DNA from: Pseudoalteromonas sp. '520P1 No. 423'
GTDB taxonomy: Bacteria > Pseudomonadota > Gammaproteobacteria > Enterobacterales > Alteromonadaceae
NCBI RefSeq assembly: GCF_001269985.1
Contig: NZ_BBZB01000001.1
Coordinates: forward strand, 2,976,001 to 3,040,000
Reading direction: 5' to 3'
DNA: 64,000 nt
The notes under the pieces were generated by a model. It had not been told where the DNA came from, searched no databases, and was given only the letters and a program-made list of their open reading frames with translations. Position 1 is the stretch's first letter. Every line of letters begins with the position of its first letter. Both the position numbers and the translations under genes were made by a program. Positions 1-9,770 of this stretch are shown here, one piece after another.

Positions 1-322
1 CAAATGCTGCATTGATATTTTTATCAACACCTTTACCCAATTCAAAGGCCATGCCTAAGTTAAACATGCCTTCAATATGTCCATTTTGTGCAGCTTGACT
101 TAAATAATTTATTGCTTGGGTTGTATCTCGCCCTACGCCTAACCCTTTTGCATAGATTTTGGCCATAATGAATTGTGCATCAGGTGATGCGTCATTTAGG
201 CTTTCTTTTTGACATACACCAAATGCTTCAACGAAATTTCCCTTCTCAAACTCACTTTTACAATCAGCAAAAACCGAAAGAGATAATAAACTCAGAATAA
301 AAAAAGCAAAATACTTAAACAA
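1..322 (-). CDS. Sel1-like repeat (SLR/TPR) protein, C-terminus cut off by window edge
   Basis: The reading frame runs off the left edge, so only about 107 N-terminal residues are seen. It starts at a TTG codon (322) with an AGAAGGA ribosome-binding site about 8 bases upstream; no in-frame ATG fits. Residues 1-19 form a signal peptide with a hydrophobic core ending at VFA, so the protein is probably periplasmic. The rest carries Sel1-type helical repeats, recognisable from alternating AKxYAxGLGV and A-x-NGH-x-E-G-M-F-N-LG motifs. Sel1 proteins are protein-binding scaffolds; the partner and role here cannot be told. It is not linked to greA, since a hairpin terminator separates them. Confidence 0.75.
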   Translation of the reverse strand, partial: MFKYFAFFILSLLSLSVFADCKSEFEKGNFVEAFGVCQKESLNDASPDAQFIMAKIYAKGLGVGRDTTQAINYLSQAAQNGHIEGMFNLGMAFELGKGVDKNINAAF

Positions 323-359
323 AACAAAATCCTTCTGGTTCAATTAAAATTTAGATACA

Positions 360-389
360 AAAAAGCTCGGTGAAAACCGAGCTTTTTTT
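360..389 (-). terminator. Intrinsic terminator downstream of greA
   Basis: A GC-rich stem, AGCTCGGT paired with ACCGAGCT around a GAAA loop, is flanked by A and T runs on both sides. It lies between the greA stop and the start of the Sel1 gene and would end greA transcripts. Confidence 0.8.
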
Positions 390-432
390 CACATTATCTG
401 AGGCTATCAATTTAACCTTAGTTAAGCAAATT

Positions 433-564
433 ATACCAATTCTATTAAGTTAGTGGTCTAATATAAATTAGGATAAATTTTCAAGAGCAAGGCGCTTGAT
501 TAGCAACGCAGCTATTGTATATTTAAACCATTTAGATTGATCACATATTTATTAGAATTGGTAT
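433..564. repeat. MITE-like repeat with 12-base terminal inverted repeats
   Basis: A 132-base noncoding element is bounded by ATACCAATTCTA and its exact complement TAGAATTGGTAT. It begins two bases after the greA stop codon. Elements with ATACCAATT ends are, from memory, common between genes in Alteromonadales. No ORF is inside; it would be transcribed as part of the greA 3' untranslated region. Confidence 0.65.
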
Positions 565-566
565 TT

Positions 567-1043
567 CTAAACGTATTGCACTTCTATGATCTCAAAACCA
601 ACATTGCCTTTTGGTGTCGCAATGTTTACTTCATCATCTACTTCTTTACCGATAAGACCACGTGCAATAGGAGAGTTAACAGAAATTAAATTATTTTTAA
701 TATCCGCTTCATCATCACCTACTACTTTATAGGTTACTTCATCATCAGTTTCTACATTAACGATAGTCACTGTAGTACCAAAAATAACCTTACCTGTATT
801 CGGCATTTTAGTAACATCAATTACTTGTACATTTGATAACTTAGCTTCAATTTCTTGAATACGACCTTCACAAAAACCTTGCTCTTCACGTGCTGCATGG
901 TATTCAGCATTTTCTTTTAAATCACCGTGCTCACGTGCTTCAGCGATATCAGCTACAATTCTTGGGCGCTTAACAGTTTTAAGTTCAACAAGCTCTTCAC
1001 GTAAAAGTAATTCGCCTTGAACTGTCATTGGTATTTTTTGCAT
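567..1043 (-). CDS. greA: Transcription elongation factor GreA
   Basis: GreA rescues backtracked RNA polymerase by stimulating cleavage of the nascent transcript. The 158-residue product has the family length. An N-terminal coiled coil (about residues 1-75) carries the acidic tip region in the [14 protein letters not shown] motif, and a C-terminal FKBP-like domain follows. I start at the second in-frame ATG (1043), giving [10 protein letters not shown] as in E. coli; the ATG at 1055 would add four residues and has no ribosome-binding site. It is last in the dapB-carA-carB-greA order, but a hairpin with a U-tract after carB suggests mostly separate transcription. Confidence 0.97.
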   Translation of the reverse strand: MQKIPMTVQGELLLREELVELKTVKRPRIVADIAEAREHGDLKENAEYHAAREEQGFCEGRIQEIEAKLSNVQVIDVTKMPNTGKVIFGTTVTIVNVETDDEVTYKVVGDDEADIKNNLISVNSPIARGLIGKEVDDEVNIATPKGNVGFEIIEVQYV

Positions 1044-1064
1044 AAACTTGTCCATTTTTTATAA

Positions 1065-1093
1065 CAAAAAACCTGAAATTCAACTTTCAGGTT
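1065..1093 (-). terminator. Intrinsic terminator of carAB
   Basis: A perfect 9-base stem AACCTGAAA/TTTCAGGTT with a six-base loop is followed, in the minus direction, by a T-rich tract. It lies between carB and greA. Confidence 0.8.
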
Positions 1094-1150
1094 ATTTGAT
1101 TTCTGCCTTTAAAATGAAAAATAAAGGCATATTTGTTTTACTCTAGGAGC

Positions 1151-4100
1151 TTATTTTATTCTTTTGTGCAGTTCTTGTACCGAAGTAACAACAGATCTGT
1201 CATCTGCAGCATTTGCTCTACAGTTAGCAAAAGCAGCATTAAGCGTCGTAGTATAGTTTGTTTTATGTTGCAATGCACCACGTCGAAGCACTTTAGAATC
1301 TTCGATAGCCTGACGGCCTTCAGTAGTATTTACAATATAGCTGTACTCTTCATTCTTAATGCGGTCAAGAATATGAGGTCGACCCTCAAATACTTTGTTC
1401 ACATGACGAACTTCAATACCTGCAGCTTCAATTGCTTTTGCTGTACCGCCAGTTGCATCTAATTCAAAACCTAAGTCTTTCATTATACGGGCAAGTTCAA
1501 CGATACGTTTTTTATCTGCATTACGTACAGATAATAAAGCACGACCACCACGCGGTAATACGTTACTAGCACCTAATTGCGCTTTAGCAAATGCTTCAGC
1601 AAAGTTATCACCCACACCCATAACTTCACCAGTAGAACGCATTTCTGGTCCACGGATTGGATCAACACCTAAGAATTTAGCAAAAGGAAGTACAACTTCT
1701 TTTACGCTGTAATAAGGAGGGATAATCTCGCCTTTGATTCCTTGGTCAGCCAGTGATTTACCAGCCATACAACGAGCTGCTACTTTCGCTAATTCCAGAC
1801 CGGTTGCTTTTGAAACAAATGGCACTGTACGTGCTGCACGAGGATTAACTTCGATTAAGTACACTTCACCATCTTTAACAGCAAACTGTGTATTCATTAA
1901 GCCAACAACACCTAATTCAAGTGCCATACGTGTTACTTGATCACGCATTACGTCTTGAATTTGTGGGCTTAGCGTATATGGAGGTAATGAACATGCAGAG
2001 TCACCAGAGTGAACACCTGCTTGTTCGATATGTTCCATAATACCGCCAATCACAACTTGTTCACCATCACAAATCGCATCAACATCGATTTCAATCGCAT
2101 CATCAAGGAAACGATCAAGTAATACAGGCGCTTCATTTGACGCCGAAACAGCTTCAGTCATGTAACGTCGTAAATCAGCTTCATCATAAACGATTTCCAT
2201 CGCACGACCACCTAGTACATACGAAGGACGTACTACAAGTGGGAAACCAATTTCAGCTGATTTAGCAATTGCTTCTTCAGTTGATGTTACAGTTGCGTTT
2301 TCAGGTTGTAATAGATCTAAACGCTCAACCATTTGTTGGAAACGTTCACGGTCTTCAGCACGGTCAATTGCATCTGGAGAAGTACCAATAATTGGCACAC
2401 CATTCGCTTCTAGTTCACGGGCTAGTTTTAATGGTGTTTGGCCACCGTATTGTACGATTACACCTTTAGGCTTTTCGATACGAACAATTTCAAGTACATC
2501 TTCTAATGTAATTGGTTCGAAGTATAAACGATCTGATGTATCGTAATCGGTAGATACAGTTTCAGGGTTACAGTTAACCATAATCGTTTCATAACCATCT
2601 TCACGCATAGCTAATGCAGCGTGAACACAACAGTAATCAAATTCAATACCTTGACCGATACGGTTAGGACCACCACCGATTACCATTATTTTATCTTTAT
2701 CAGATGGATTTGCTTCACACTCTTCATCGTAAGATGAGTACATGTAAGCTGTATCTGAGCTAAATTCTGCCGCACAAGTATCTACACGCTTGTATACAGG
2801 TGTAATATCTAATTGAACACGTTTTTTACGAATTTCAGCTTCAGACACACCCGCGATTTGGGCGATACGTGAATCAGCAAAACCTTTACGCTTTAAATTA
2901 CGTAAAAATTCTTTATTTAAACCAGCCATGCCAGTTTCAGAGATGGTCGCTTCATCTTTAATGATGTCTTCCATTTGAACTAAGTACCAAAGATCAACCT
3001 TAGTAAGTTCAAAAATCTCTTCAATGCTCATACCTGAACGCATAGCATCAGCTATGTACCAAATACGCTCTGCGCCTGGTTCACGTAATTCATGAATGAT
3101 TTTAGATTTAGCATTTGATTCAGCCAAGTCAACAATAGGTGTTAAACCATTGGCACCCACTTCAAGACCACGAAGTGCTTTTTGTAAAGATTCTTGGAAG
3201 TTACGACCAATCGCCATTACTTCACCAACTGATTTCATTTGCGTTGTTAAACGATCGTTTGCGCCTGCAAATTTTTCAAAGTTGAAACGTGGTAATTTAG
3301 TTACAACATAATCGATTGATGGTTCAAATGATGCTGGCGTTTTACCACCTGTGATATCATTTTGTAATTCATCAAGCGTATAACCAATTGCTAATTTAGC
3401 TGCAATTTTAGCGATTGGGAAACCAGTCGCTTTTGAAGCAAGAGCAGAAGAACGTGATACACGTGGATTCATTTCGATGATAACCATACGGCCATCTTCA
3501 GGATTAACACCAAACTGTACGTTTGAACCACCTGTTTCAACACCAATTTCACGTAGTACTGCTAAAGAAGCATTACGCATAATTTGGTATTCTTTATCTG
3601 TCAAGGTTTGTGCTGGTGCAACTGTGATTGAATCACCTGTGTGCACACCCATAGGGTCAAAGTTTTCAATTGCACATACTATGATACAGTTGTCGTTTTT
3701 ATCACGAACAACTTCCATCTCATACTCTTTCCAACCAATCAGTGATTCATCAATTAATAATTCACTTGTTGGAGATAAATCTAAACCACGAGTACAGATT
3801 TCCTCAAATTCTTCCATATTGTAAGCAACACCACCACCGGTGCCGCCCATAGTGAAAGAAGGGCGAATGATACATGGGAAGCCGATACGCTTATTAATAT
3901 CTTTAGCTTCTTCCATTGAATGAGCAATTTCAGCAACTGGACACTCAAGACCAATGTTTTTCATTGCAGCATCGAAACGCTCACGATTTTCAGCTTTATC
4001 AATTGCGTCAGCTGTTGCACCAATCATTTCAACGTTGTACTTCTCAAGTACACCGTGCTTTTCTAAATCAAGCGCACAGTTTAGTGCTGTTTGGCCGCCC

Positions 4101-4369
4101 ATAGTAGGTAAAACGGCACATGGCTTTTCTTTAGCGATAATTTTTTCAACAACTTCCCAGTGAATTGGCTCGATGTATGTTGCATCAGCCATTTCTGGAT
4201 CTGTCATTATTGTTGCAGGGTTAGAGTTAACTAAGATAACTCTGTAACCTTCTTCTCTTAATGCTTTACATGCTTGTGCGCCAGAGTAATCAAACTCACA
4301 GGCTTGACCAATTACAATTGGACCTGCACCTAAGATAAGTATGCTTTTTAAGTCGGAACGTTTTGGCAT
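1151..4369 (-). CDS. carB: Carbamoyl-phosphate synthase large subunit
   Basis: CarB makes carbamoyl phosphate from bicarbonate, ATP and glutamine-derived ammonia for arginine and pyrimidine synthesis. At 1072 residues it is full length (E. coli has 1073). Two homologous ATP-grasp halves are visible: the first opens with [19 protein letters not shown], the second near residue 560 with [17 protein letters not shown]. The C-terminal MGS-like allosteric domain (about residues 935-1072) has [16 protein letters not shown]. It lies 35 bases after carA in the same direction, the conserved carAB operon. No truncation or missing motif is apparent. Confidence 0.99.
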   Translation of the reverse strand: MPKRSDLKSILILGAGPIVIGQACEFDYSGAQACKALREEGYRVILVNSNPATIMTDPEMADATYIEPIHWEVVEKIIAKEKPCAVLPTMGGQTALNCALDLEKHGVLEKYNVEMIGATADAIDKAENRERFDAAMKNIGLECPVAEIAHSMEEAKDINKRIGFPCIIRPSFTMGGTGGGVAYNMEEFEEICTRGLDLSPTSELLIDESLIGWKEYEMEVVRDKNDNCIIVCAIENFDPMGVHTGDSITVAPAQTLTDKEYQIMRNASLAVLREIGVETGGSNVQFGVNPEDGRMVIIEMNPRVSRSSALASKATGFPIAKIAAKLAIGYTLDELQNDITGGKTPASFEPSIDYVVTKLPRFNFEKFAGANDRLTTQMKSVGEVMAIGRNFQESLQKALRGLEVGANGLTPIVDLAESNAKSKIIHELREPGAERIWYIADAMRSGMSIEEIFELTKVDLWYLVQMEDIIKDEATISETGMAGLNKEFLRNLKRKGFADSRIAQIAGVSEAEIRKKRVQLDITPVYKRVDTCAAEFSSDTAYMYSSYDEECEANPSDKDKIMVIGGGPNRIGQGIEFDYCCVHAALAMREDGYETIMVNCNPETVSTDYDTSDRLYFEPITLEDVLEIVRIEKPKGVIVQYGGQTPLKLARELEANGVPIIGTSPDAIDRAEDRERFQQMVERLDLLQPENATVTSTEEAIAKSAEIGFPLVVRPSYVLGGRAMEIVYDEADLRRYMTEAVSASNEAPVLLDRFLDDAIEIDVDAICDGEQVVIGGIMEHIEQAGVHSGDSACSLPPYTLSPQIQDVMRDQVTRMALELGVVGLMNTQFAVKDGEVYLIEVNPRAARTVPFVSKATGLELAKVAARCMAGKSLADQGIKGEIIPPYYSVKEVVLPFAKFLGVDPIRGPEMRSTGEVMGVGDNFAEAFAKAQLGASNVLPRGGRALLSVRNADKKRIVELARIMKDLGFELDATGGTAKAIEAAGIEVRHVNKVFEGRPHILDRIKNEEYSYIVNTTEGRQAIEDSKVLRRGALQHKTNYTTTLNAAFANCRANAADDRSVVTSVQELHKRIK

Positions 4370-4404
4370 TATTCTCTATTTCCTAAAGTATCAGTCTTAA
4401 ATTA

Positions 4405-5535
4405 TTATTTACGAGCTTGCATTAAGTCGATGAAATGGTTAAATAATGGCGCAGCATCATGTGGACCTGGACTTGCTTCTGGGTGTCCTTGGAAGCTAAA
4501 TGCAGGCTTATCTGTACGATGAATACCTTGCAATGTGCCATCAAATAAAGATTTATGTGTTGCACGTAAGTTTTCAGGAAGATTGTCTTCTTCAACTGCA
4601 AAACCATGATTTTGTGCAGTGATCATCACAACACCTTTATCTAAATCTTTAACTGGGTGGTTACCACCGTGGTGACCAAATTTCATTTTGCTTGTTTTAG
4701 CACCTGAAGCTAACGCTAATAATTGGTGCCCTAAACAGATACCAAATACCGGGGTTTCAGTTTCTAAAAAGCTTTGAATTGCTTCAATTGCATATGTACA
4801 CGGCTCTGGGTCACCAGGTCCATTTGATAAGAAAATACCGTCTGGATTTAATGCTAATACATCAGCAGCAGATGTTTTTGCAGGGACAACCGTTAATTTA
4901 CAACCGCGGTCAACTAACATACGTAAGATGTTACGTTTTACACCGAAGTCATATGCAACTACGTGAAATTTTGTGTCTTCTTCAGAAAGTGTTTTAAAAC
5001 CACTACCTAATGTCCAGCTTGACTCAGTCCATTGATAATTTTCAGCTGTTGTTACTACTTTTGCTAAATCCATTCCTTTTAAACCAGGAAATGACTTTGC
5101 TGCTTCCAATGCTTTTTCTTCATCGATATCACCGGCGATAATACAGCCGTTTTGCGCACCTTTATCACGTAAAATACGTGTAAGTTTACGTGTATCGATG
5201 TCAGCAATACCTAAAATATTGCGTTGTCTTAAGTATTCATCTAATGACTGTTCATTACGAAAATTACTTGCTAATAAAGGTAAATCACGAATTACTAAAC
5301 CTTTAGCCCAGATTTTATTCGCTTCTTCATCTTCGCTATTAGTACCTGTGTTACCGATATGTGGGTAAGTTAAAGTAATAATTTGTTCCGCGTATGATGG
5401 ATCTGTCAGGATTTCCTGATAGCCCGTCATAGACGTATTAAATACTACTTCTCCAACTGAAATACCTTCAGCACCAATAGCAGTACCGCGAAATACTGTA
5501 CCGTCTTCTAAAACTAACAAAGCGGGTTTAGTCAA
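4405..5535 (-). CDS. carA: Carbamoyl-phosphate synthase small (glutaminase) subunit
   Basis: CarA hydrolyses glutamine and channels ammonia to CarB. The 376-residue protein has the N-terminal CPSase domain ([17 protein letters not shown]) and a class I glutamine amidotransferase domain with the triad Cys267 (GICLGHQ), His351 and Glu353 (QGHPEAS). Translation starts at TTG (5535) behind a strong TTAGGAGG site; E. coli carA also uses TTG, which supports this start. It is the first gene of carAB. A perfect 8-base inverted repeat lies in the leader. Confidence 0.98.
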   Translation of the reverse strand: MTKPALLVLEDGTVFRGTAIGAEGISVGEVVFNTSMTGYQEILTDPSYAEQIITLTYPHIGNTGTNSEDEEANKIWAKGLVIRDLPLLASNFRNEQSLDEYLRQRNILGIADIDTRKLTRILRDKGAQNGCIIAGDIDEEKALEAAKSFPGLKGMDLAKVVTTAENYQWTESSWTLGSGFKTLSEEDTKFHVVAYDFGVKRNILRMLVDRGCKLTVVPAKTSAADVLALNPDGIFLSNGPGDPEPCTYAIEAIQSFLETETPVFGICLGHQLLALASGAKTSKMKFGHHGGNHPVKDLDKGVVMITAQNHGFAVEEDNLPENLRATHKSLFDGTLQGIHRTDKPAFSFQGHPEASPGPHDAAPLFNHFIDLMQARK

Positions 5536-5561
5536 GTTAACCTCCTAACAGGGAAATATCC

Positions 5562-5586
5562 GTTGTGAAAACTGACGATTCACAAC
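5562..5586 (-). promoter_or_regulatory. Inverted repeat in the carA leader
   Basis: GTTGTGAA and TTCACAAC form a perfect 8-base inverted repeat with a 9-base centre, starting 27 bases upstream of the carA TTG. It could be a protein operator or an RNA hairpin. The half-site resembles CRP half-sites, but the spacing (11 bases between TGTGA and TCACA) is wrong for CRP. Confidence 0.45.
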
Positions 5587-5711
5587 ACATATAAAGCATT
5601 TAAAGACACATAAAACAAAATTTTGGCAAATCCGACGTATTTTAGAATAAAAACCGCAAAAGGTCTAATTAAAAATAATAAAAAACCTAAAATAGCCGTT
5701 TCGAACTAAAA

Positions 5712-5727
5712 AAGGCATTAAAGCCCT
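5712..5727 (-). terminator. Weak terminator after dapB
   Basis: A short five-pair stem, AGGGC with GCCTT and one G-T pair, is followed by seven T residues in the minus direction, 13 bases past the dapB stop. Confidence 0.45.
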
Positions 5728-5739
5728 ATAAAAAACAGT

Positions 5740-6540
5740 TTACTGTGTCAAACCTAGTACATCTTGCATAGTATAAAGTCCAATTGGTTGATTTTTCAAC
5801 CATGCTGCAGCCCTTACAGCACCTTGTGCAAAGGTAATGCGCGAACTTGCTTTATGAGTTAATTCCAGCCTTTCGCCCATAGTTGCGAAATAAGCCGTAT
5901 GTTCACCAACTATGTCACCAGCTCGGACCACTGAATACCCTATTTCATTTTGGTTTTTTTCGACTTCATCATGACTTCTGTCATATTTTGCGACTTCATT
6001 ATGATCCCAGCCTTTTGCATCTGCTATAGACTCACCTATCGCTAACGCAGTACCTGATGGCGCATCAATTTTATGTCTGTGGTGCGCTTCAAATATTTCA
6101 ATATCAACATCTTCACCTAAAGTAGTCGCGGCTGTTTTTACTAAGTTAAGTAAAACATTAATGCCAACACTATAATTACGTGAAAAAACAATTGGAATTT
6201 CTTTACTTGCTTGTTCAAGTTCAATCATTTCATCAGGTGTTAAACCTGTCGTACCAATAACCATAGCCGTTTTGTTTTTTATTGCATCCGCTAAATGCTT
6301 TTTTAAGCCTTGTGGTAGTGTAAAGTCTATTAGCACATCAAGGTTGTCATCTGCTGTATTTTCATCCTGCAGTATTATATTACCCTTAGCACCCGATACA
6401 GTTGCAGTTAAGTCTGTGCCGATATGATCAGAACCCGCACGACAAAAAGCTGTTAGTTCACTATTTTGATCTTTTGAAACAACTTCTAATAAAGCACGAC
6501 CCATGCGACCATTTGCGCCAAATATTCCGATTTGATTCAT
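5740..6540 (-). CDS. dapB: 4-hydroxy-tetrahydrodipicolinate reductase
   Basis: DapB is the NAD(P)H-dependent reductase of the diaminopimelate/lysine pathway. The 266-residue protein has the Rossmann motif GIFGANGRMG at residues 4-13 and the family signature EAHHRHKIDAPSGTAL with the catalytic His and Lys. Length matches E. coli DapB (273). It lies upstream of carAB in the same direction, but about 200 bases and a weak terminator intervene, so carAB probably has its own promoter. A GGAAA ribosome-binding site precedes the ATG. Confidence 0.98.
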   Translation of the reverse strand: MNQIGIFGANGRMGRALLEVVSKDQNSELTAFCRAGSDHIGTDLTATVSGAKGNIILQDENTADDNLDVLIDFTLPQGLKKHLADAIKNKTAMVIGTTGLTPDEMIELEQASKEIPIVFSRNYSVGINVLLNLVKTAATTLGEDVDIEIFEAHHRHKIDAPSGTALAIGESIADAKGWDHNEVAKYDRSHDEVEKNQNEIGYSVVRAGDIVGEHTAYFATMGERLELTHKASSRITFAQGAVRAAAWLKNQPIGLYTMQDVLGLTQ

Positions 6541-6818
6541 TTATTATTTCCATTGTATTTTGATGGGCGATATTTTACCCGTTTATAAATTTCTCGGCTA
6601 GAGTCTATTAATAATAGAGATTAACAAATCTGATCTCTACCTATCTCTAAAACAAATATTTCAAGCTAGTCTAGCAAGATTTGATTGACAAAACATCTAG
6701 ACGTCTATACATTCAAGCATCCAATTTTACATTATGTGCTTCCTTTTCTTTGTTTCGCTTGAAATATCAAACAAATTCAGTAAAGAATAGGAAAACAATA
6801 ATAATTGATAGGCTGTTT
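6541..6818. other. Divergent intergenic region, dapB / nhaC-family
   Basis: This 278-base AT-rich gap must hold both divergent promoters. I looked for a lysine riboswitch, because some NhaC-family genes have one, and saw none of its conserved segments. A short palindrome, TCTATTAATAATAGA, lies near 6603. Confidence 0.5.
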
Positions 6819-8135
6819 ATGCAACTTGATTACAACAAAACGCAAGCTAAGTTATCTTTGCTTCCTTTATTAATATTTGTCAGTCTATTTTTAGGCACTG
6901 GGCTTTATTTGCAAGCTAATGGCGTTAATTATGCTTTTTATCAACTGCCTGCGCCTGTTGCTATTTTGCCCGCTATTTTTTTAGCATTTTTTCTAAACAA
7001 AAAAACAATCAATTCATCTGTTGAAACTTTTGTTCAAGGCGCTGGGCACAGTAATATTATTACCATGTGTTTAATTTATTTATTAGCGGGTGCATTTTCT
7101 ACCGTAGCAGGCGCAACTGGAGGTGTTGATGCAATCGTAAATGCAGGACTTGATGTAATACCTGCTGGACTGTTATTACCTGGTTTATTTTTAATATCAG
7201 GTATTATCGCAACTGCTATGGGTACTTCTATGGGTACGATTGGTGCAATTGGGCCGATTGCTTATGCGGTATCTGTTAAAACAGGTATCGACCCTTCCTT
7301 AGTCGCAGGCACAGTGATATCTGGGGCTATCTTTGGTGATAACCTTTCAATAATCTCAGATACAACTATTGCAGCAACACGTACACAAGGGTGTGAAATG
7401 AAAGATAAATTTAAAGAGAATTTATCTATTTCCGTTCCTGCTGCTATTTTAACGATTACTTTGTTATTTATTCTAAGCCCACAATCTCAAGCCATTGAGA
7501 TTCAGGATTATGATTTACTTTTAGTCTTACCTTATGCATTTATTCTAATATTAGCTGTAATGGGGTTTAATGTCTTTGCAGTATTGATTAGTGGTATTTT
7601 ATTTGCTGCACTGATTGGTTTTACAGGAGATTATGAGGCCGGCACTTTTGTAAAAGACATTTATAAAGGCTTTACGAACATGCATGAAATATTTCTATTA
7701 TCTATGTTGATAGGTGGATTATCAGAGTTTATTCGCATTAATGGTGGTTTAGATTATATTGCTAAAAAGATTCAAGGTGTGACTAAGGTAATAGCTAAAT
7801 ATAACCGACAAGTTGCTGACCAATTTGGTATTGCAGCTTTAGTTTTTGCTTCTAATTTATGTATAGCAAATAACACTGTTGCCATTATTGTTTCTGGTCC
7901 TATCGCTAAAAAACTAGCGCAAGACGCTGACGTAAGTGCGAAACGCTCTGCAAGTTTACTTGATATTTTTGCTTGTGTAGTTCAAGGAATATTACCTTAT
8001 GGTGCTCAAGCATTGTTATTAGGTGCTACATTTGGATTATCGCCATGGGAGGTTTCAACTTCCGCATATTACTGCTTTATATTAGCGGTCACTGCCATTG
8101 TAGTTATTTGTTTTAGAAGTAATAAAAAAGCTTAA
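6819..8135 (+). CDS. NhaC-family Na+/H+ antiporter-like membrane protein
   Basis: A 438-residue integral membrane protein of the NhaC superfamily (COG1757). Roughly ten or more hydrophobic segments are visible. Family-type motifs include TAMGTSMGTIGAIGP and GAIFGDNLSIISDTTIAAT, polar stretches within membrane segments that probably line the substrate path. The start is set at ATG 6819 (MQLDYNKTQ); the in-frame extension to 6681 is unlike the family and has no ribosome-binding site. Family members exchange Na+ for H+ or transport organic substrates, and the substrate here is unknown. It is monocistronic, with a strong terminator after it. Confidence 0.85.
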   Translation: MQLDYNKTQAKLSLLPLLIFVSLFLGTGLYLQANGVNYAFYQLPAPVAILPAIFLAFFLNKKTINSSVETFVQGAGHSNIITMCLIYLLAGAFSTVAGATGGVDAIVNAGLDVIPAGLLLPGLFLISGIIATAMGTSMGTIGAIGPIAYAVSVKTGIDPSLVAGTVISGAIFGDNLSIISDTTIAATRTQGCEMKDKFKENLSISVPAAILTITLLFILSPQSQAIEIQDYDLLLVLPYAFILILAVMGFNVFAVLISGILFAALIGFTGDYEAGTFVKDIYKGFTNMHEIFLLSMLIGGLSEFIRINGGLDYIAKKIQGVTKVIAKYNRQVADQFGIAALVFASNLCIANNTVAIIVSGPIAKKLAQDADVSAKRSASLLDIFACVVQGILPYGAQALLLGATFGLSPWEVSTSAYYCFILAVTAIVVICFRSNKKA

Positions 8136-8165
8136 AACACAGTTTAGAATAAGCAGTCATGCCCA

Positions 8166-8202
8166 AACTTAAAAAGAGCATAATACCTGCTCTTTTTAAG
8201 TT
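8166..8202 (+). terminator. Intrinsic terminator after the NhaC-family gene
   Basis: A perfect 15-base stem AACTTAAAAAGAGCA/TGCTCTTTTTAAGTT with a seven-base loop, about 30 bases after the stop codon. Confidence 0.9.
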
Positions 8203-8238
8203 TCTTAATATTTAAAATAATGAATTTAGCTATGCGGC

Positions 8239-8558
8239 TTAAACAGCCAGATCCGCATTATTGATATCAACTAATAAAATTCTACGATCTTTTAGCATTT
8301 CATTTTCATTATGCAGACGTTGAATAACATTGTGATCTTCTTTTTGTAATTGTGAATCAATATTGTGTAAAACAAAGAAACATCATCAAGTAGTCGCTCT
8401 GTATTTCCATCACCTTTAATAACCACTGAAGCTGAGTACTTTAATAATTATATCTCTTCATCATTGCTAATATCCTTATTCGTATAAATAATAACGGGAG
8501 GCAAGGTTAAGTTTTTAACTTCACTGACTCACTTAAGCACTTCAAGGCCATTACTTAT
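8239..8558 (-). pseudogene. Remnant of a hybrid histidine kinase with receiver domains
   Basis: Read on the minus strand, this stretch encodes LPPVIIYTNKDISNDEEI, then LLKYSASVVIKG and ERLLDDVSLF, then LHNENEMLKDRRILLVD. That series matches the link between consecutive receiver domains of large multi-receiver hybrid sensor kinases. Two in-frame stops (after EVLK and after NDEEI) and a one-base loss in a T run after VSLF break the frame. Only about 105 codons remain and no kinase core is left. Reading is from the sequence; family assignment is from memory of the motif order. Confidence 0.7.
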
Positions 8559-8895
8559 GCAGGTTGGACTTATCATTTAAGTAGCAGAAACAGAAATCAA
8601 GATAATTATATTTGTGGAATAAAATATAAAGGATATGAGGTTTCTACTATGATAAACAGCTTTGATAATCGTTCTTACGTTTTTATATCATAAACAATGG
8701 CATCATAATGATTAGATAGATGTCGGTTATAGACTTGGGTGGACCACTGGCTATACAAAAGAAGAAAATAGCGTTCAACTTTTTGGCATAACCCCGCTTA
8801 TATCTCCAACAATAAATTTTCACTACAAAGGTTTTGGTATAAAAACTGCTATTCAAACTGATGTGTTTATTTTTTCTCTTAATTATATATTTTAA
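8559..8895 (+). pseudogene. Broken gene of unknown function
   Basis: On the plus strand a decayed reading frame of about 110 codons can be followed: AGWTYHLSSRNRNQDNYICG continues to FDNRSYVF. A frameshift follows near 8685, then WHHND, a TAG in place of an expected Trp codon, and IDVGYRLGWTTGYTKEE to FSLNYIF and a stop at 8895. The alternating polar and aromatic C-terminus ending in F resembles a small beta-barrel or secreted protein, but I do not recognise the family. The start is missing and abuts the kinase remnant, so both ends look eroded. Confidence 0.5.
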
Positions 8896-8902
8896 ATAAA
8901 AA

Positions 8903-8925
8903 AAGGCGTATATCTGATACGCCTT
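8903..8925 (-). terminator. Intrinsic terminator after the M48 peptidase gene
   Basis: A perfect 9-base stem AAGGCGTAT/ATACGCCTT with a five-base loop, followed by a T run on the minus strand. Confidence 0.85.
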
Positions 8926-8948
8926 CATACATTATTCAATAAAAAAAT

Positions 8949-9746
8949 TTATATTTTGCAACCTGGTTTTAAACCTGATTGTGATGCAGCATTTTTGTAT
9001 TTGATTGCATCTGGCATTTTTGATCTCAATTCACTGATACGACTTGTTGGTGCCGGGTGAGTAGATAAAAACTCTGGTGTTGCACCACTTCCTGCCTTTG
9101 CCATATTTTGCCATAGCGTTACAGATTCTTTTGGATTAAATCCCGCTTTTGCCATCAAATCTAAACCTACATTATCAGCTTCAGTTTCATGTGTTCTGCT
9201 AAATGGTAAAACAACGCCATATTGTGCACCTACACCTAAAGCTGACATGATTTGAGCTTGATATTTTACATTTTGAGTTTGTAAAACAGCGTTTGTTGCC
9301 TGCATTCCGTATTGTAGTAAGTTACCTTGTGATGCACGCTCATTTGAATGCTCAGCAATCACATGCCCTACTTCATGGCCTAATACAGTTGCTAACTGAT
9401 CTTGGTTTGTCGCTATTTTCAATAACCCTGTATGAACACCTATTTTACCACCAGGTAGTGCAAATGCATTTGCTGAGTCATCTTCAAATACAACGACTTC
9501 CCACTGTTGAGCTGCATATTTTTTTGGTAATACAGAAATGACATTATCAGCAACACACTGCACATAACGGTTTACTTTTTTATCTGAATTAATAGGCTTT
9601 TACTCTTTCAACTGTTTAAAGCTTTGCACACCCATAGTATTCATTTCGCTATCTGAATATAAAGCAATTTGTGTTCTGCCAGTCGGCGATGTTTTACATC
9701 CTGCTAGCGCTGCTAATGTCACCAGCACAATAACTGTTTTTTTCAT
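8949..9746 (-). pseudogene. M48 family metallopeptidase lipoprotein interrupted by an in-frame stop
   Basis: The full frame begins at ATG 9746 with a lipoprotein signal (MKKTVIVLVTLAALAGC, lipobox Cys17). It encodes a LoiP/YggG-like M48 peptidase of about 265 codons with the zinc motif HEVGH, a downstream ETEAD glutamate motif and a STHPAPTSRI signature. Codon 49 (9600-9602) is TAA; the frame is otherwise intact on both sides. This is therefore a nonsense mutation, not a frameshift. Such proteases act in outer-membrane quality control. The downstream part could be made only by reinitiation, without its signal peptide. A sequencing error cannot be excluded. It keeps its terminator and lies beside other decaying genes. 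Confidence 0.8.
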
Positions 9747-9770
9747 CAAATAATTCCATCTATAAAAGAA

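Noticed and set aside
1133..4163. Plus-strand ORFs of 60-115 codons over carB
   Set aside because: They lie wholly opposite the intact carB frame, lack ribosome-binding sites and show no protein-like composition.
6541..6818. Lysine riboswitch before the NhaC-family gene
   Set aside because: Considered because some NhaC-like lysine transporters carry one, but none of the conserved segments are present.
8683..8928. 81-codon minus-strand ORF
   Set aside because: It overlaps the plus-strand pseudogene and a terminator, and its translation is a low-complexity reading of AT-rich DNA.
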